A DNA stretch of 64,000 nucleotides from Gymnothorax reevesii (GCA_029721435.1 CM056580.1:29630367-29694366); one strand, 5' to 3'; numbered from the stretch's first letter, positions 22,601 to 29,241 are shown. The notes: generated from the sequence alone by a model not told the origin. Translations and numbers: made by a program.

Positions 22601-25543
22601 ATGTTAACAAATTACAAAAAAATCTACTCAAAGTTTCCCCTATTGTTCTGATATGAATCAGAGAACGTTGCAATTAATTTTCTTCTTCCTATGGATCATA
22701 AGTAATGGTAGTAAACACATTCCAGGCCAAAAAAAAAATTCAATCCGGAAAAGAAAGGGTTCAAATTTCGTCCCGTCCGAAACAAAGACGATCGCAGAGA
22801 GTTCGGATTTGGTAGGAACCATAATTAAATGTGCTAATTTAGAGTCCAGAGGATGAATTAATGTGGACTTGAAAACCCTATTCAGTTTGCATCGTGGCAG
22901 AAGTGAATAAAAGTCTATTGGTGATAACTAAATACTGAAGTTGTCACTGATGTAATTAGTTTGCTAATTAGCTGTCATGGGCACAATTGAGTCCGCGTGG
23001 CACCTGACAAATAAACATCTGACATGTTTGTACATTGTTACCAACAGTAAATTAATTGTGAGAACAAATACGATTCAAATCAAAGGCCTGTAAGTTATAG
23101 AAAGTTACTGATGTGGCGCAGTTTAGACAAAGGTGTCAAATCCAAAGGGATGCCAGTAATGCTCCAGAGATGTATAAATATGGGCCGGCCCAAAATCTGA
23201 ATCAGTTGCAACCATGCCGAAGACCGTGAAGGAACGAGTGCAGGACCACAGAGCCAAGATACGTGAAGATGAGGAACAGCTAAAAGAAGCGAGGGCGAAA
23301 GATGCGGCCAGGAAACGCGAGGCGCAGGCACGTAGGAAACGTACCGCAACAGTAGCCGAGGAGGAGGCCGTGAAGGAAAAAGAAAGAGAACACAAGAGAC
23401 TGCAACGGCAAGACAAGCGACAGCAAGTGGTTGCAGAGAGAAGAAGTTCACCTTACTCCAAATCTATTCATCTGATGTTGTAAATCTTGATCATTTGTAT
23501 AAAATCAATAATCTGTTTGTTTGGTGGCAATTGGTTATCCCTAGTAAGGTGCTCCTGAATTGAAAAACTAGAAACTTACTCTTTTCCACATGCATTGATT
23601 ATTGATTTGTGTATTGATTTCTGAATATTGATTCCCAATAAAACTGTTTTATCTACGTACCAAATGTATTTGTCAGTCCTACTGGAAAATGTTAGGCGCA
23701 TAGACTCCATAAAACCCTGTCAAATAGACCGGAAAACAAAGGGCGACAAAAGCTTCCCGACCGTAACGGATACTTAGTGAGCCTATTGCCTAAAAAAACC
23801 ATTTTGTTCGAAATTTTCATTTGACGTTCTAGAGAAACTCTCTAGCAATCATGTGAATGAGGAAATGGTTTGTAATTCTGCATGAATGAAGAGAATTTTT
23901 CATTTCCCCAAAGCAACTAGAAAGTCATGTCGCCAGCTGTCCCGTCCGAAACGGAAATTCGATGCAATTTTTTAAGCCACTGGAAATATTCAGACTCAAA
24001 TTCTTCTTGTCATCTCACACAGCCCCTCAGGGTCAATACTGTGACCCCAAAAGTTTTTTCTCTTCAATGCCCAGAGACAGTCAGTGAGACAAAAGGCCTT
24101 CTTCATGTCCCATCCGTAACGATTCAAATACTGTGACTGCCCCATAACCAACCACTGCTATATCATGGTCATGGAGACAGAACCATTCAACGAAGATTCA
24201 GTGGCAAGAAATAAATCAGGATTACTTTGAAGAACCGGAGCCCTAACACAATCCATTAATGGTAACAGACTCCTTACAGTAAAACACAGTAGACCCAGTA
24301 GCGGCTCTAGAACTGGGAATGGGGGGGGGAACAGACACATCCCTTTTAGTCCTTGGTATTTCTCAATCATTTTCCTTTATTGACGCGTTTTCCAATTATA
24401 CTAATTGGCAACAGAAGACACCATTTCTCTCCATATATGATCTAACAGCAATGTGGTCATATAAAAGTGTCAGCACCAAACAGGATTACCTTTACGGTAA
24501 TTCTTAGTGATTTTTCTAATATTATTTTCTGTATTTAGTGAAATAAGGGTAAAATAACTGGAAGCTACATTTTTTTAAACAGGGTCCAGAACAAGCATAA
24601 CAGTCCAGTCATGACGGCAGAACTGGAGTGTCGGTCATTCCACCAGATAACCAAACAAATCAAATAGCACAGACAGCAAAAGGGGTTTTCGGCCAACACA
24701 TGCCTCAGCGATAAACATGATTAATCGACACGAAACGATATGTCCATGGACAAAGCAATGTCTTACCAGCAGCTGAGGGTGGTTGGCATCAATGTGACAG
24801 ACAAAATTCAACTCCGACCGGAACTCCTTCGCCAAATGCCATGGTCGGTGTATCTGGACTATTATACTGTACGCCACCCTTCCGTGAACCCCTTCAAATG
24901 ATGACGGGAAATTTCTATTCGCAAAACCAACAAAAAAAAAAAAAAGGAGGTAAAATGTGCGTGACCAACGACTCGGCATTTTGAAATAAATATCTTAACA
25001 ATAACTGACTGGTCCATGAACTGCAACTAGAACACACCCTTGCGGGAGCTGCATCATGAATTGATATGCATGGGTCCCTCTGCTAAGGACCGTTCCGCCA
25101 GCTCCAACAGCTCCAACTGAACAAATCGGGAGAAAAATAACCCTAAATTGAAAAAGTACAACGCGCACAAATCATCGAACATCAGCTGAACAGTAAACAA
25201 TAACAAATGAAAGTTAGTTAATACTTCGATAAGACTGCATGCTGGCGTAAATAAATATAGACTGTAAGAGACACGAGACGACCAAACCATTTTGTTGCAA
25301 AATGTTGAACTTAATGTTCACATAATCTTCTCTGGCAGAATAGTGTCTTCTGTGCTTGCTGGATCCTGAACTCCAAGCAACCTTCGCTTTTCCCTTGAGA
25401 ATCGCAGTGATTGAATCAATTCTTGTTTCTTTTGATAAATCGAAAATAATTCTTCCGGAAACAACATCGCCACATATGAAATATGCTCTCCCATCCACAG
25501 CGTCAAAATTTATCGCAAATGACTTAAACGTTTCTCCAAACAT
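1557..25543 (-). CDS. Alpha-arrestin (ARRDC-like) gene A, six exons, complete
   Basis: Predicted arrestin-domain-containing adaptor of the ARRDC family. Members act at the plasma membrane and endosomes and link cargo receptors to ubiquitin ligases. Exons read on the minus strand: 25543-25288, 25116-25038, 24914-24767, 2579-2477, 2037-1772 and 1646-1557. All junctions keep frame and give about 313 aa. Exons 1-3 carry the N-terminal arrestin sandwich (FAINFDAVDGRAYFICGD, ILKGKAKVAW, THAYQFMMQLPQG, ELNFVCHIDANHPQLL). Exons 4-6 carry the C-terminal sandwich (CCLCCASGPISMTVRLERKG, QIIADFDNATSRTVVPKAA, LFPLVICSIP). Intron 3 is 22.2 kb and full of transposons; the other introns are 123-439 nt. The protein stops after RPPA, so the PPxY tail that recruits NEDD4-type ligases in ARRDC3 is absent. 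The paralogue is unassigned; joining the two exon blocks is an inference from phase, order and family content. Confidence 0.75.
1772..2037 (-). CDS. Gene A exon 5 (arrestin-C domain)
   Basis: The exon is 266 nt, with acceptor caacag|GA and donor TTG|GTAAGC. It completes a split glycine and then encodes 88 residues starting EMIQIIADFDNATSRTVVPK and ending ILELQYSLL. It aligns residue by residue with gene B exon 5, at roughly half identity. This is the arrestin-C segment with the family motif GExIxIxAxxxNxSSRxVxPKA. Confidence 0.85.
2477..2579 (-). CDS. Gene A exon 4 (start of arrestin-C domain)
   Basis: The exon is 103 nt, with acceptor tatccag|GCA and donor CCAG|GTACTG. It encodes 34 residues (APLSASNSKELCCLCCASGP followed by ISMTVRLERKGYVP) and leaves one G for the next codon. 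The CCxxCxSGPIS...ERKGYxPGE signature is diagnostic for the ARRDC3-type family. Length and phases are identical to gene B exon 4. Confidence 0.85.
2580..6208. other. Low-coordinate part of gene A intron 3, no gene seen
   Basis: AT-rich intron sequence. It holds a LINE tail (3055-3190) and A- and T-runs, and no open frame here resembles a known protein. The frames at 3840-4250 and 4476-5029 show no recognisable domain and overlap one another on both strands. Confidence 0.6.
3055..3190 (-). repeat. LINE 3'-tail fragment with (ATCC)n
   Basis: A short (CCAT)n run at 3060-3077 is followed by a sequence with GGTCACAGGGCGAGCTGGAG and CCTATCCCAGCTGACTACC, ending near CCAATCCATCGCAGGGAC. This matches a very common fish non-LTR retrotransposon 3' end. 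The terminal simple repeat puts the element on the minus strand. It is 5'-truncated to about 130 nt and has no coding sequence. Confidence 0.6.
6209..6477. repeat. Dispersed repeat, copy 1 (partner at 50277-50565)
   Basis: This stretch (GGATCAAAATTTTGACACAA through GACCTGAAATTAAGTTCAAA) recurs with few differences at 50277-50565. It contains two internal half-units, each with CCATATCTT, GAACCATTTGT and ATTGACCTGAAA-like phrases, so it is itself a degenerate tandem repeat. It is followed by a GC-richer block at 6480-6540 (GGGGGCGTTCGGGGATAAAC, CCGTCGCCTCCGACAGC) that is partly echoed at 12957-13020. Confidence 0.75.
6755..8470 (-). pseudogene. CR1/Rex-group LINE, broken reverse transcriptase
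   Basis: Reading 8458 to 7982 on the minus strand gives the front of a reverse transcriptase: MFPKSWKEAKVIPIPKNTRA, then PISLLPVMSNLLEKIVFKQI, motif A as LLDFSAAFDIIEHSLL, and the GILQG box of the PQGS motif. A stop follows GILQG. The catalytic box reappears frameshifted as MFGDDSTL near 7900. Remnants of the C-terminal region continue to about 7420. The 3' end at 6755-6850 contains GGATCCCCATTAGCTGACGC and CTTCCTGGGGATCC, a fish LINE tail, with a TTTA-rich terminus. 5'-truncated and inactive. The exact clade is not resolved. Confidence 0.75.
8532..8568. repeat. (GA)n(GT)n microsatellite
   Basis: A short GAGAGAGA run passes into about 13 GT units and ends at GATTGTG. It is followed by a short (CA)n at 8598-8607. 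Confidence 0.9.
8737..9821. mobile_element. Harbinger-like non-autonomous DNA transposon, CpG-rich
   Basis: The left end (GGGGGATTTACATTTGAACG, continuing TACGGGCGTCTACGTG) and the reverse complement of the right end (GGGGCTATTTACAATTGATC, continuing GTGCGTGTCTACGTG) form imperfect terminal inverted repeats of about 35 bp. The element is flanked by TAA (8734-8736 and 9822-9824), the 3-bp target typical of PIF/Harbinger. The interior is unlike the AT-rich surroundings: it is dense in ACGTG, CACGTG and GTACTTGCCACG-like motifs in both orientations, which look like repeated subterminal transposase-binding sites. No transposase is present. One 33-codon ORF (9282-9383) lies inside. The superfamily call rests on target size and terminal GGGG. 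Confidence 0.65.
9282..9383 (+). CDS. Small ORF inside the Harbinger-like element
   Basis: The frame begins at ATG 9282 and encodes 33 residues: MPPRRSKKSPASSQLSASTA then STSKDTSTDEDDK, followed by TGA. It has a basic start, a serine/threonine-rich middle and an acidic end, as in the disordered N-termini of DNA-binding proteins. It could be a remnant of an element-encoded accessory protein (Harbinger elements carry a Myb-like second gene) captured at a deletion point. No domain is recognisable and translation is unproven. Confidence 0.25.
   Translation: MPPRRSKKSPASSQLSASTASTSKDTSTDEDDK
9825..13039. other. Repeat-derived intron sequence, no gene
   Basis: Contents include a dispersed repeat at 10258-10385 and a G-rich block at 10383-10455 (GGCAGATCCAGGCC, GGGGGGGCACAGCAAGG) typical of fish hAT-like remnants. 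A further hAT-like fragment around 12745-12810 contains CCACGGTATACCTTCAAACT. Long open frames here, such as 9928-10407, show no domain. Confidence 0.5.
10258..10385 (+). repeat. Dispersed repeat, copy 1 (inverted partner at 37545-37690)
   Basis: The sequence from GCCATAGTAAGCAATTATGC to CAGTTTCACGTGCATTACG matches the reverse complement of 37545-37690 (there GCTGTAGTCAGCAATTATTC to CAGTTTCACCTGCATTATG). It is diverged and non-coding. The family is not recognised. Confidence 0.6.
13040..13360. repeat. Degenerate tandem repeat, two units of about 155 bp
   Basis: Two successive units share CACTAGACCTACAA-like starts, then GTTCCAGAGATATGGTTAAA, CTGATTTTTTCAATATAT, a CACCTGGTGGCA-like box and GTGCATACTTGCCCAAAATC. 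Unit 1 is about 13040-13193 and unit 2 about 13194-13360. Fish genomes carry many such degenerate tandem arrays with a CACCTGGTGG core. Confidence 0.7.
13716..14056. mobile_element. Fold-back MITE with 145-bp inverted arms
   Basis: The left arm (13716-13860, from GGTAGTTCGTCAGACTACAA) and right arm (13912-14056, reverse complement from GGTAGTTCGTCAGGCTACAA) pair along nearly their whole length. Shared blocks are GGCATTTTATTTTATA, CACATATAGAATTGAATATT and CCGGTGCCTCTGAATCTG. The spacer is only 51 nt and contains CTCGCGCCGCAC. There is no ORF. This is a non-autonomous hairpin-type DNA element; superfamily and target duplication are not evident. Confidence 0.8.
14057..15356. other. Intron sequence with no recognisable gene
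   Basis: AT-rich. It contains recurring phrases (GTAGTGTCCGCAA at about 14891, 15048 and, variant, 15066) that suggest old repeat material. A CAGGGTGCACAAAAAGTAAC phrase at 15208 resembles an ancient Tc1/mariner end, but no partner end was found. Confidence 0.5.
15359..16968 (-). mobile_element. Tc1-like transposon, family 1 copy A
   Basis: The element is 1610 bp and starts CAAAACCCAAAACCAGTGAA on the left. The right end is its inverse (TTCACTGGTTTTGGGTTTTG). It is flanked by TA at 15357-15358 and 16969-16970, the Tc1/mariner target. The inverted repeats extend well over 100 bp and include TTTGCAAATC and AATTGAATACAC phrases. The transposase is on the minus strand (15584-16606). The same family occurs at 27409-29239. 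Confidence 0.92.
15584..16606 (-). pseudogene. Tc1-like transposase, two in-frame stops
   Basis: The frame is 1023 nt from ATG (MGRGSPLSEQ) to TAA, exactly the length of the copy at 27909-28931, so there are no net indels. TGA replaces a residue after NNIPQ (codon 26) and again after MKRKI. Between the stops the paired HTH region and DDE core read well. Catalytic residues look intact: D in VLWSDEST, D in QQDNAKPHS, E in SPDLSQIENVW. The stops at both ends prevent a full protein. Confidence 0.88.
17040..17240 (-). repeat. LINE 3'-end fragment
   Basis: The phrase TTTATTACAAGGAAGTCCCA, then CTGAGACCAAAGTCTCTTTT, then CAGGGGAGCCCTGAATACAG matches a well-known 3' end of fish non-LTR retrotransposons on the minus strand. 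It is severely 5'-truncated. Confidence 0.5.
17241..18238. other. Unassigned GC-richer block, no gene called
   Basis: About 17280-17830 is GC-richer than its surroundings and has short frames on both strands (plus 17504-17731, minus 17496-17807) without a recognisable domain. A downstream phrase near 17848 (AGTTCTTGGGTGGAGTATCA then CTTTAA) resembles the end of a fish DNA transposon that targets TTAA. It may be a transposon-borne exon; I cannot assign it. Confidence 0.35.
18239..18263 (+). promoter_or_regulatory. ETS/CRE-type promoter box, plus orientation
   Basis: ACCGGAGG directly followed by TGACGTAAAGTGGGAAC combines an ETS-like core (CCGGAG, variant of CCGGAAG) with a CRE-like TGACGTAA. 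It lies 29 nt before the ATG at 18292. Its 25 bases match the inverted box at 19216-19240 with one difference. Composite ETS/CRE sites are known in TATA-less promoters; activity here is inferred. Confidence 0.5.
18292..18533 (+). CDS. P2X7-ballast-like first exon
   Basis: The exon starts at ATG 18292 and ends at donor GACTG|GTGAGT with a split tryptophan: 80 codons plus two bases. It begins MADSDSDSDISVDFSYIQSD, is highly acidic, has LYQFEP in the middle and ends VSRLEHTDW. Acidic N-terminus, Y-x-F-E-P and a terminal R-x-x-x-T-D-W preceding a cysteine cluster are features of the fish family related to the cytoplasmic ballast domain of P2X7 receptors. That cysteine-rich part would lie in the next exon, which I did not find. 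These proteins are lineage-expanded in fish. Family assignment is from motif memory. Confidence 0.55.
18797..19162 (-). CDS. THAP-domain first exon
   Basis: ATG at 19162 starts MVNRCVAGGC and the exon ends at donor CAAGAG|GTGAGA (18797), 122 codons in phase 0. The THAP zinc finger (C2CH) is complete: C5 and C10, the conserved W in RAAWIRAV, C54 and H57 in NMLCSVHFSDD, and the closing LKPDAIPTLF. THAP modules bind DNA in transcription factors and P-element-like transposases. A basic tail (KRSPVKRRSM) follows. Further exons would lie at lower coordinates and were not found. It faces the P2X7-like exon head to head at their 3' ends, 263 bp apart. Confidence 0.75.
19216..19240 (-). promoter_or_regulatory. 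ETS/CRE-type promoter box, minus orientation
   Basis: Read on the minus strand it is ACCGGAAG followed by TGACGTAAAGTGGGAAC: a consensus ETS core plus CRE-like TGACGTAA. It lies 53 nt upstream of the THAP ATG (19162). It is the inverted twin of 18239-18263 (24 of 25 bases). Confidence 0.5.
19560..22400 (-). pseudogene. CR1/L2-group LINE with endonuclease and reverse transcriptase remnants
   Basis: Read on the minus strand, the parts are in the correct order. An apurinic-type endonuclease lies at 22392-21892 (RLAPYNVFRLDRSKRG, AGVYRPPSAL, LLVSGDLNIDWLSPSSSHLK). A linker lies at 21787-21575. The front of the reverse transcriptase lies at 21049-20864 (VFPSFKGGDLSSVNSYRPIS). The catalytic part lies at 20602-20321 (TKGIPQGSI, HFYADDAVFYSS, KLVLNTVKTKFVFLS). 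The C-terminal region lies at 19953-19603 (SFALCVWNRC). Stops and frameshifts separate the parts, so no long ORF remains. ORF1 was not seen. Confidence 0.8.
22401..24297. other. Possible old DNA element around a small ORF
   Basis: The stretch holds recurring CCCGTCCGAAAC phrases (22770 and 23941) with related CCCGACCGTAACGG (23757) and CCCATCCGTAACG (24109). It starts near GGACGGGACATCAG (22443) and ends near a sequence whose inverse is GGATGGGACATGA. These could be weak inverted ends of one element carrying the ORF at 23214-23483. The evidence is thin. Confidence 0.3.
23214..23483 (+). CDS. Small lysine/arginine/glutamate-rich ORF
   Basis: The protein is 89 aa, from ATG in a fair context (GCAACCATGC) to TAA, with an ATAAATATGG element about 40 nt upstream and AATAAA at 23638. 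It starts MPKTVKERVQDHRAKIREDE and is almost wholly charged (EEQLKEARAKDAARKREAQA, RRKRTATVAEEE), predicting one long helix or coiled coil that may bind nucleic acid. Similar basic N-termini (MPKTxKERxxxHRxKI) occur in transposon-borne fish proteins. The local GC rise supports a coding history. Function unknown; it could be an intact single-exon gene or the first exon of one. Confidence 0.45.
   Translation: MPKTVKERVQDHRAKIREDEEQLKEARAKDAARKREAQARRKRTATVAEEEAVKEKEREHKRLQRQDKRQQVVAERRSSPYSKSIHLML
24298..24456 (+). repeat. Dispersed repeat, copy 1 (partner at 33335-33498)
   Basis: The sequence from TAGAACTGGGAATGGGGG through TTTATTGACGCGTTTTCCAA to TATATGATCTAACAGCAATG recurs in the same order at 33335-33498 with scattered substitutions. 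It has no coding content. Family not recognised. Confidence 0.7.
24767..24914 (-). CDS. Gene A exon 3 (arrestin-N domain)
   Basis: The exon is 148 nt, with acceptor gaatag|A and donor CTGCTG|GTAAGA. It completes the glycine of LPQG and encodes 49 residues: NFPSSFEGVHGRVAYSIIVQ, IHRPWHLAKEFRSELNFVCH, then IDANHPQLL. The FPSSFxGxxGxVxYxxxxxIHRPW signature is the arrestin-N core. Phases match gene B exon 3. It is followed by the 22.2-kb intron. Confidence 0.85.
25038..25116 (-). CDS. Gene A exon 2
   Basis: The exon is 79 nt, with acceptor ttgttcag|TT and donor CAAGG|GTGTGT. The reading frame, fixed by both neighbours, encodes GAVGAGGTVLSRGTHAYQFM then MQLPQ. It fits the family pattern PGxHxYxFxxQLPQG that joins strands in the arrestin-N domain. 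The pyrimidine-rich tract before the acceptor is good. Confidence 0.75.
25288..25543 (-). CDS. Gene A exon 1 (start of arrestin-N domain)
   Basis: The exon starts at ATG 25543 (MFGETFKSFAINFDAVDGRA) and runs 85 codons plus one base to donor AATG|GTTTGG, which is weak but in phase. It contains the hallmark sequence of ARRDC N-termini: a FxxxFDA strand, YFICGDVVSGRI, ILKGKAKVAW and HYSAREDYV. No promoter element could be assigned upstream, although 25560-25790 is GC-richer than average. Confidence 0.82.
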
Positions 25544-26216
25544 CTTCGTAACGGTGGAAACAGCCTAACAGCCCACTTCACTGAACTGCTGCTTTCGGTC
25601 GATTTTGCCTGAAGTGAAGTCGTTCTGCGCTTCGGCACTGCACGAATCACGGATGTGGTAAACAAGATTGGAAACAAAGAGGCGGAGACGAAGGCGAGGA
25701 AGGGAGACGGGATGGTGTTTTGTCTCCGCAAAACGAAACCGTTTATGAGAATTTGGGTCGGAAATTAATACCTCAGAATATAGTGTCATAATACGTTCTT
25801 CTCAAGTCGAATGTTTCTCAACAGACTTTTTAAAATAAAGCGTGTCGTTGGTGTCTCCACCATGTTTTTAGTCTACAAAGACCACCCCTCGGGTCTAAAG
25901 TCAGCCCGTGGTTGAGCTGAATAGGGGTGGAGCAGCGCCTTTACAATTGTGTGGGTTTTGGGGTGGGACATGAACACTGCCATTTCAGTCCTCACAACAT
26001 GCAACATAAAGAGAACTACAATTACTTTGTTTTATTCCCCACCAGAAGCAAATAACACTGACTTCAGACGGCACATTGTGGTATCACTCCTCTGACACCA
26101 AAACACCATATTCGCCTGCATTCGCGTACCATAGCATTAAACAATGACTGACTTTTTTCGTACTTGTAAGGGGCAACTCATGCTAACTCATGTTCTTCCC
26201 ACTCTTTCTTTCTTTC

Positions 26217-26605
26217 TTCTCCAATTAGTCAGGTCTCCAGACGAAAGTCGTGGAGACCTATCGCCCTGTTTTCATTCTTATTATTTGTAGCCTACTTTTT
26301 TGTGCACTTTCGTTTGAAGTAACTACTGGGCCGATTTTTATTAAATTTTCAGGGATGATAGAGCATAATGAGGTGTCGGCACGTCACCTAAAAAAAAATT
26401 CATTTTCACTCTGCGTCAAGGGGGATAACTCAAAACTTAAAAATCTTTGAACCTCAATAGCTCGAAAACTATTCAAGACAAGGCAATCAGAGATAGCAGA
26501 CCTGGCCCCAGCCACGGGCTGACAGACAGACTGACAGAAACACACACACACACACACATATGATCATTTCTTAACCTGGCCCCCTAGGGGAGGGGCCAGG
26601 TAATA
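26217..26605 (+). repeat. Dispersed repeat with G/C-rich ends
   Basis: The block opens with an internal hairpin (AGGTCTCCAGACGAAAGTCG then TGGAGACCT) and closes with a palindromic CTGGCCCCCTAGGGGAGGGG then CCAGGT. It contains (CA)n at 26540-26559. A related GTCTTGGAGACCATAATT phrase lies at 29929. It looks like a non-coding interspersed repeat. Confidence 0.5.
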
Positions 26606-27406
26606 ATTTCACAAAACTTTCACCAAAATGTAGAGGACATCATTCCCCCCATCAATTGCACCCATAGCGGTTTCTGAGCGCCTGACTAGATTTTTCGCTA
26701 TTGCGAAATAACGGAAAATCTTTCGACATTTTCAAAATTTGACGGAGATCCTCTTTAAAAATCTTCTTCTCACTAACGGCTGTAGTGACAAATATGTGTA
26801 ATAGCTCAAATGAAAGCAGACAAAATTCTCTAAAAAATTATCATGGCATTTTTCCAATTTTGTCTTAGAACTTGAATTATCTTCCTTTGAAAATGGCTCT
26901 TTTCGGAAAGTGAAATTTCTGGTGTCATATTCCAATGCTTGTAGCTCAGTAACAAAACATGATATTTCGTATTTAATGGTATCAAACTGTTCCTAATATA
27001 TAGATCTACAATTTCTCTGATATACTTTATTATATAAATGTGAATAGTTTTGCTGTAAATTGAGTATAAATTTAAATCTTTGAAATTTTGCGATTTTCAG
27101 GTTTTCTGAGGGTGGTTGTGTTGGCAATTTTCTACTGCAGCAACCGATTACGATAACTGTGTGTTTCATACCTCATTTTGAAGAAGATACATAAATGAAT
27201 TTAAGAAAATTACTTGTAAAATCATGTCACATGGTTTTGCTCTGAGATCTGCTTGAAGAACCACTAAAACCGAAAATCTCAGTTTTGAGGGAACTTCGGA
27301 GGATCATGACTCTTTATCCAATGATCCTATCGAGGTATTGTTTACATCTACAGATGCGCAAATGCAAGCACTACATGTCCTGTGTTATACCCTATTATTA
27401 AAATGT
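26606..27406. other. AT-rich sequence, nothing recognised
   Basis: There is no domain-bearing frame and no clear repeat pairing. It contains phrases common in fish degenerate tandem repeats (TAGCTCAAATGAAAG, TAGCTCAGTAACAAAAC). Confidence 0.5.
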
Positions 27407-27487
27407 TACAAAACCCAAAACCAGTGAAGTTTGCGCGTATGTAAATCGTAGATAAAAACAGAATACAATGATTTGCAAATCCTTTTC

Positions 27488-27489
<2 letters not shown>

Positions 27490-27524
<35 letters not shown>

Positions 27525-27755
27525 CATCAATTTTATATAGCGCTTTTCTGCTTTCTGGGCACTCAAAGACGCTTCACAAGGATACATTATTCATTCACTC
27601 ACACATTCACACTCTGATGGTGGTAAACTACGTTTTAGTAGCCACAGCTGCCCTGGGGCAGACTGACGGAAGCATGGCTGCCAGTATGCGCCTACGGCCC
27701 CTCCGACCACCACCAAATATTCACACACAGCCATACAATGTTCCTATATCCTATA
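27490..27755 (-). mobile_element. L2-tail retroposon nested in Tc1
   Basis: The insert is flanked by a TTTTCAA duplication (27483-27489 and 27756-27762) that is single in the uninterrupted Tc1 copy at 15359-16968. On the minus strand it reads through CTTCCGTCAGTCTGCCCCAG, GGCAGCTGTGGCTACTAAAA and AAAAGCGCTATATAAAATTG and ends in (ATT)n. That is the 3' end common to fish L2-type LINEs and their SINE partners. Confidence 0.85.
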
Positions 27756-27908
27756 TTTTCAACTTATATTCAGTTGAATACGCTGCAAAGACAAGATGTT
27801 TCATGTTCAAACTGAGAACCTTTTTTCTTTTTTTTTTTTTGCAAATAATCAATGACTTAGAATTTAAAGGCAGCAACACATTGTAAAAAAGTTGGCAGAG
27901 GGGCCTTT

Positions 27909-28931
27909 TTACCACTGTGTTACATCGCCTTTCCTTTTAACGACACTCAGTAAACGTTTGGGAACTGAGGAGACCAATTTTTGAAGCTTTTCAGGTGGAA
28001 CTCTTTCCCATTCTTGCTTGATGTACAGCTTAAGTTGTTCAACAGTCCGGGGGCTCCATTGTCGTATTTTATGCTTCATAATGAGCCACGCATTTTCAAT
28101 GGGAGACAGGTCTGGACTACAGGCAGGCCAATCTAGTACCCACACTCTTTTACTACGGAGCCATGCTGTTGTAACACGAGCAGAATGTGGCTTGACATTG
28201 TCTTGCTAAAATAAGCAGGGGCGTCCATGAAAAAGACGTTGCTTGGATGGCAACATATGTTGCTCCAAAACCTGTATGTACCTTTCAGCATTAATGGTGC
28301 CTTCACATATGTGTAAGTTGCCCATGCCTTGGGCACGAATACACCCCCATACCATCACAGATGCTGGCTTTTGAACTTTACGCCTATAACAGTCCGGATG
28401 GTTCTTTTCCTCTTTGATCCGGAGGACACGACGTCCACAGTTTCCAAAAACAATTTGAAATGTGGACTCGTTGGACCACAGAACACTTTTCCACTTTGCA
28501 TCAGTCCATCTTAGATGAGCTTGGGCCCAGCGAAGCCGGTGGCATTTCTGGGTGTTGTTGATAAATGGCTTTCGCTTTGCATTGTAGAGTTTTAACTTGC
28601 ACTTGCAAATGTAGCGACGAACTGTAGTTACTGACAGTGGTTTTCTGAAGTGTTCCTGAGCCCATGTGGTGATGTCCTTTACACACTGATGTCTGTTTTT
28701 GATGCAGTACCGCCTGAGGGATCGAAGGTCACGGGCATTCAATGTTGGTTTTCGGCCTTGTCGCTTACGTGCAGTGATTTCTCCAGATTCTCTGAACCTT
28801 TTGACGATATTACAGACCGTAGATGATGAAATCCCTAAATTTCTTGCAATAGTTCGTTGAGGAATGTTGTTTTTTAACTGTTCGACAATCAGCTCACGCA
28901 TTTGTTCACTAAGTGGTGACCCTCGCCCCAT
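27909..28931 (-). pseudogene. Tc1-like transposase, one stop and a lost catalytic Asp
   Basis: The frame is 1023 nt from ATG (MGRGSPLSEQMRELIVEQLK) to TAA after GDVTQW. It is uninterrupted except for one TAG at 28208-28206, where a Q precedes QDNVKPHS. It has an N-terminal HTH pair (QRTIARNLGISSSTVCNIVK) and then the DDE core. The first catalytic Asp is replaced: VLWSNEST here against VLWSDEST in copy A. The second D (QDNVKPHS) and the E (SPDLSPIENAW) remain. Inactive on two counts. Confidence 0.9.
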
Positions 28932-29241
28932 CCTTGTTTGTGAATGACTGAGCATTTCAGGGAAGCTGCTTTTATACCCAATCATGGCACCCACCTGTTC
29001 CCAATTAGCCCGTTCACCTGTGGGATGTTCCAAATAAGTGTTTGATGAGCATTCCTCAACTCTCTCAGTCTTGAGCTAATATTTGCAAAAAATTACGAAG
29101 TTTACCTGTTCAAACATTAAGTAACTTGTCTTTGCAGTGTATTCAATTGATTATCGGTCGAAAAGGATTTGCAAATCATTGTATTCTGTTTTTATTTACG
29201 ATTTACACAATGTGCCAACTTCACTGGTTTTGGGTTTTGTA

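Larger units (their letters stand above)
27409..29239 (-). mobile_element. Tc1-like transposon, family 1 copy B with nested retroposon
   Basis: It has the same terminal sequence as 15359-16968 (CAAAACCCAAAACCAGTGAA and its inverse), flanked by TA at 27407-27408 and 29240-29241. It is 1831 bp because a 266-bp retroposed fragment sits in the left inverted repeat (27490-27755). Outside that insertion it is closely similar to copy A. Confidence 0.92.

Noticed and set aside
24635..24979. 114-codon minus-strand frame as one gene
   Set aside because: Only 24767-24914 is exon; the rest is flanking intron.
27473..27886. 137-codon frame starting with poly-Asn
   Set aside because: It arises from the (AAT)n tail of the nested retroposon.
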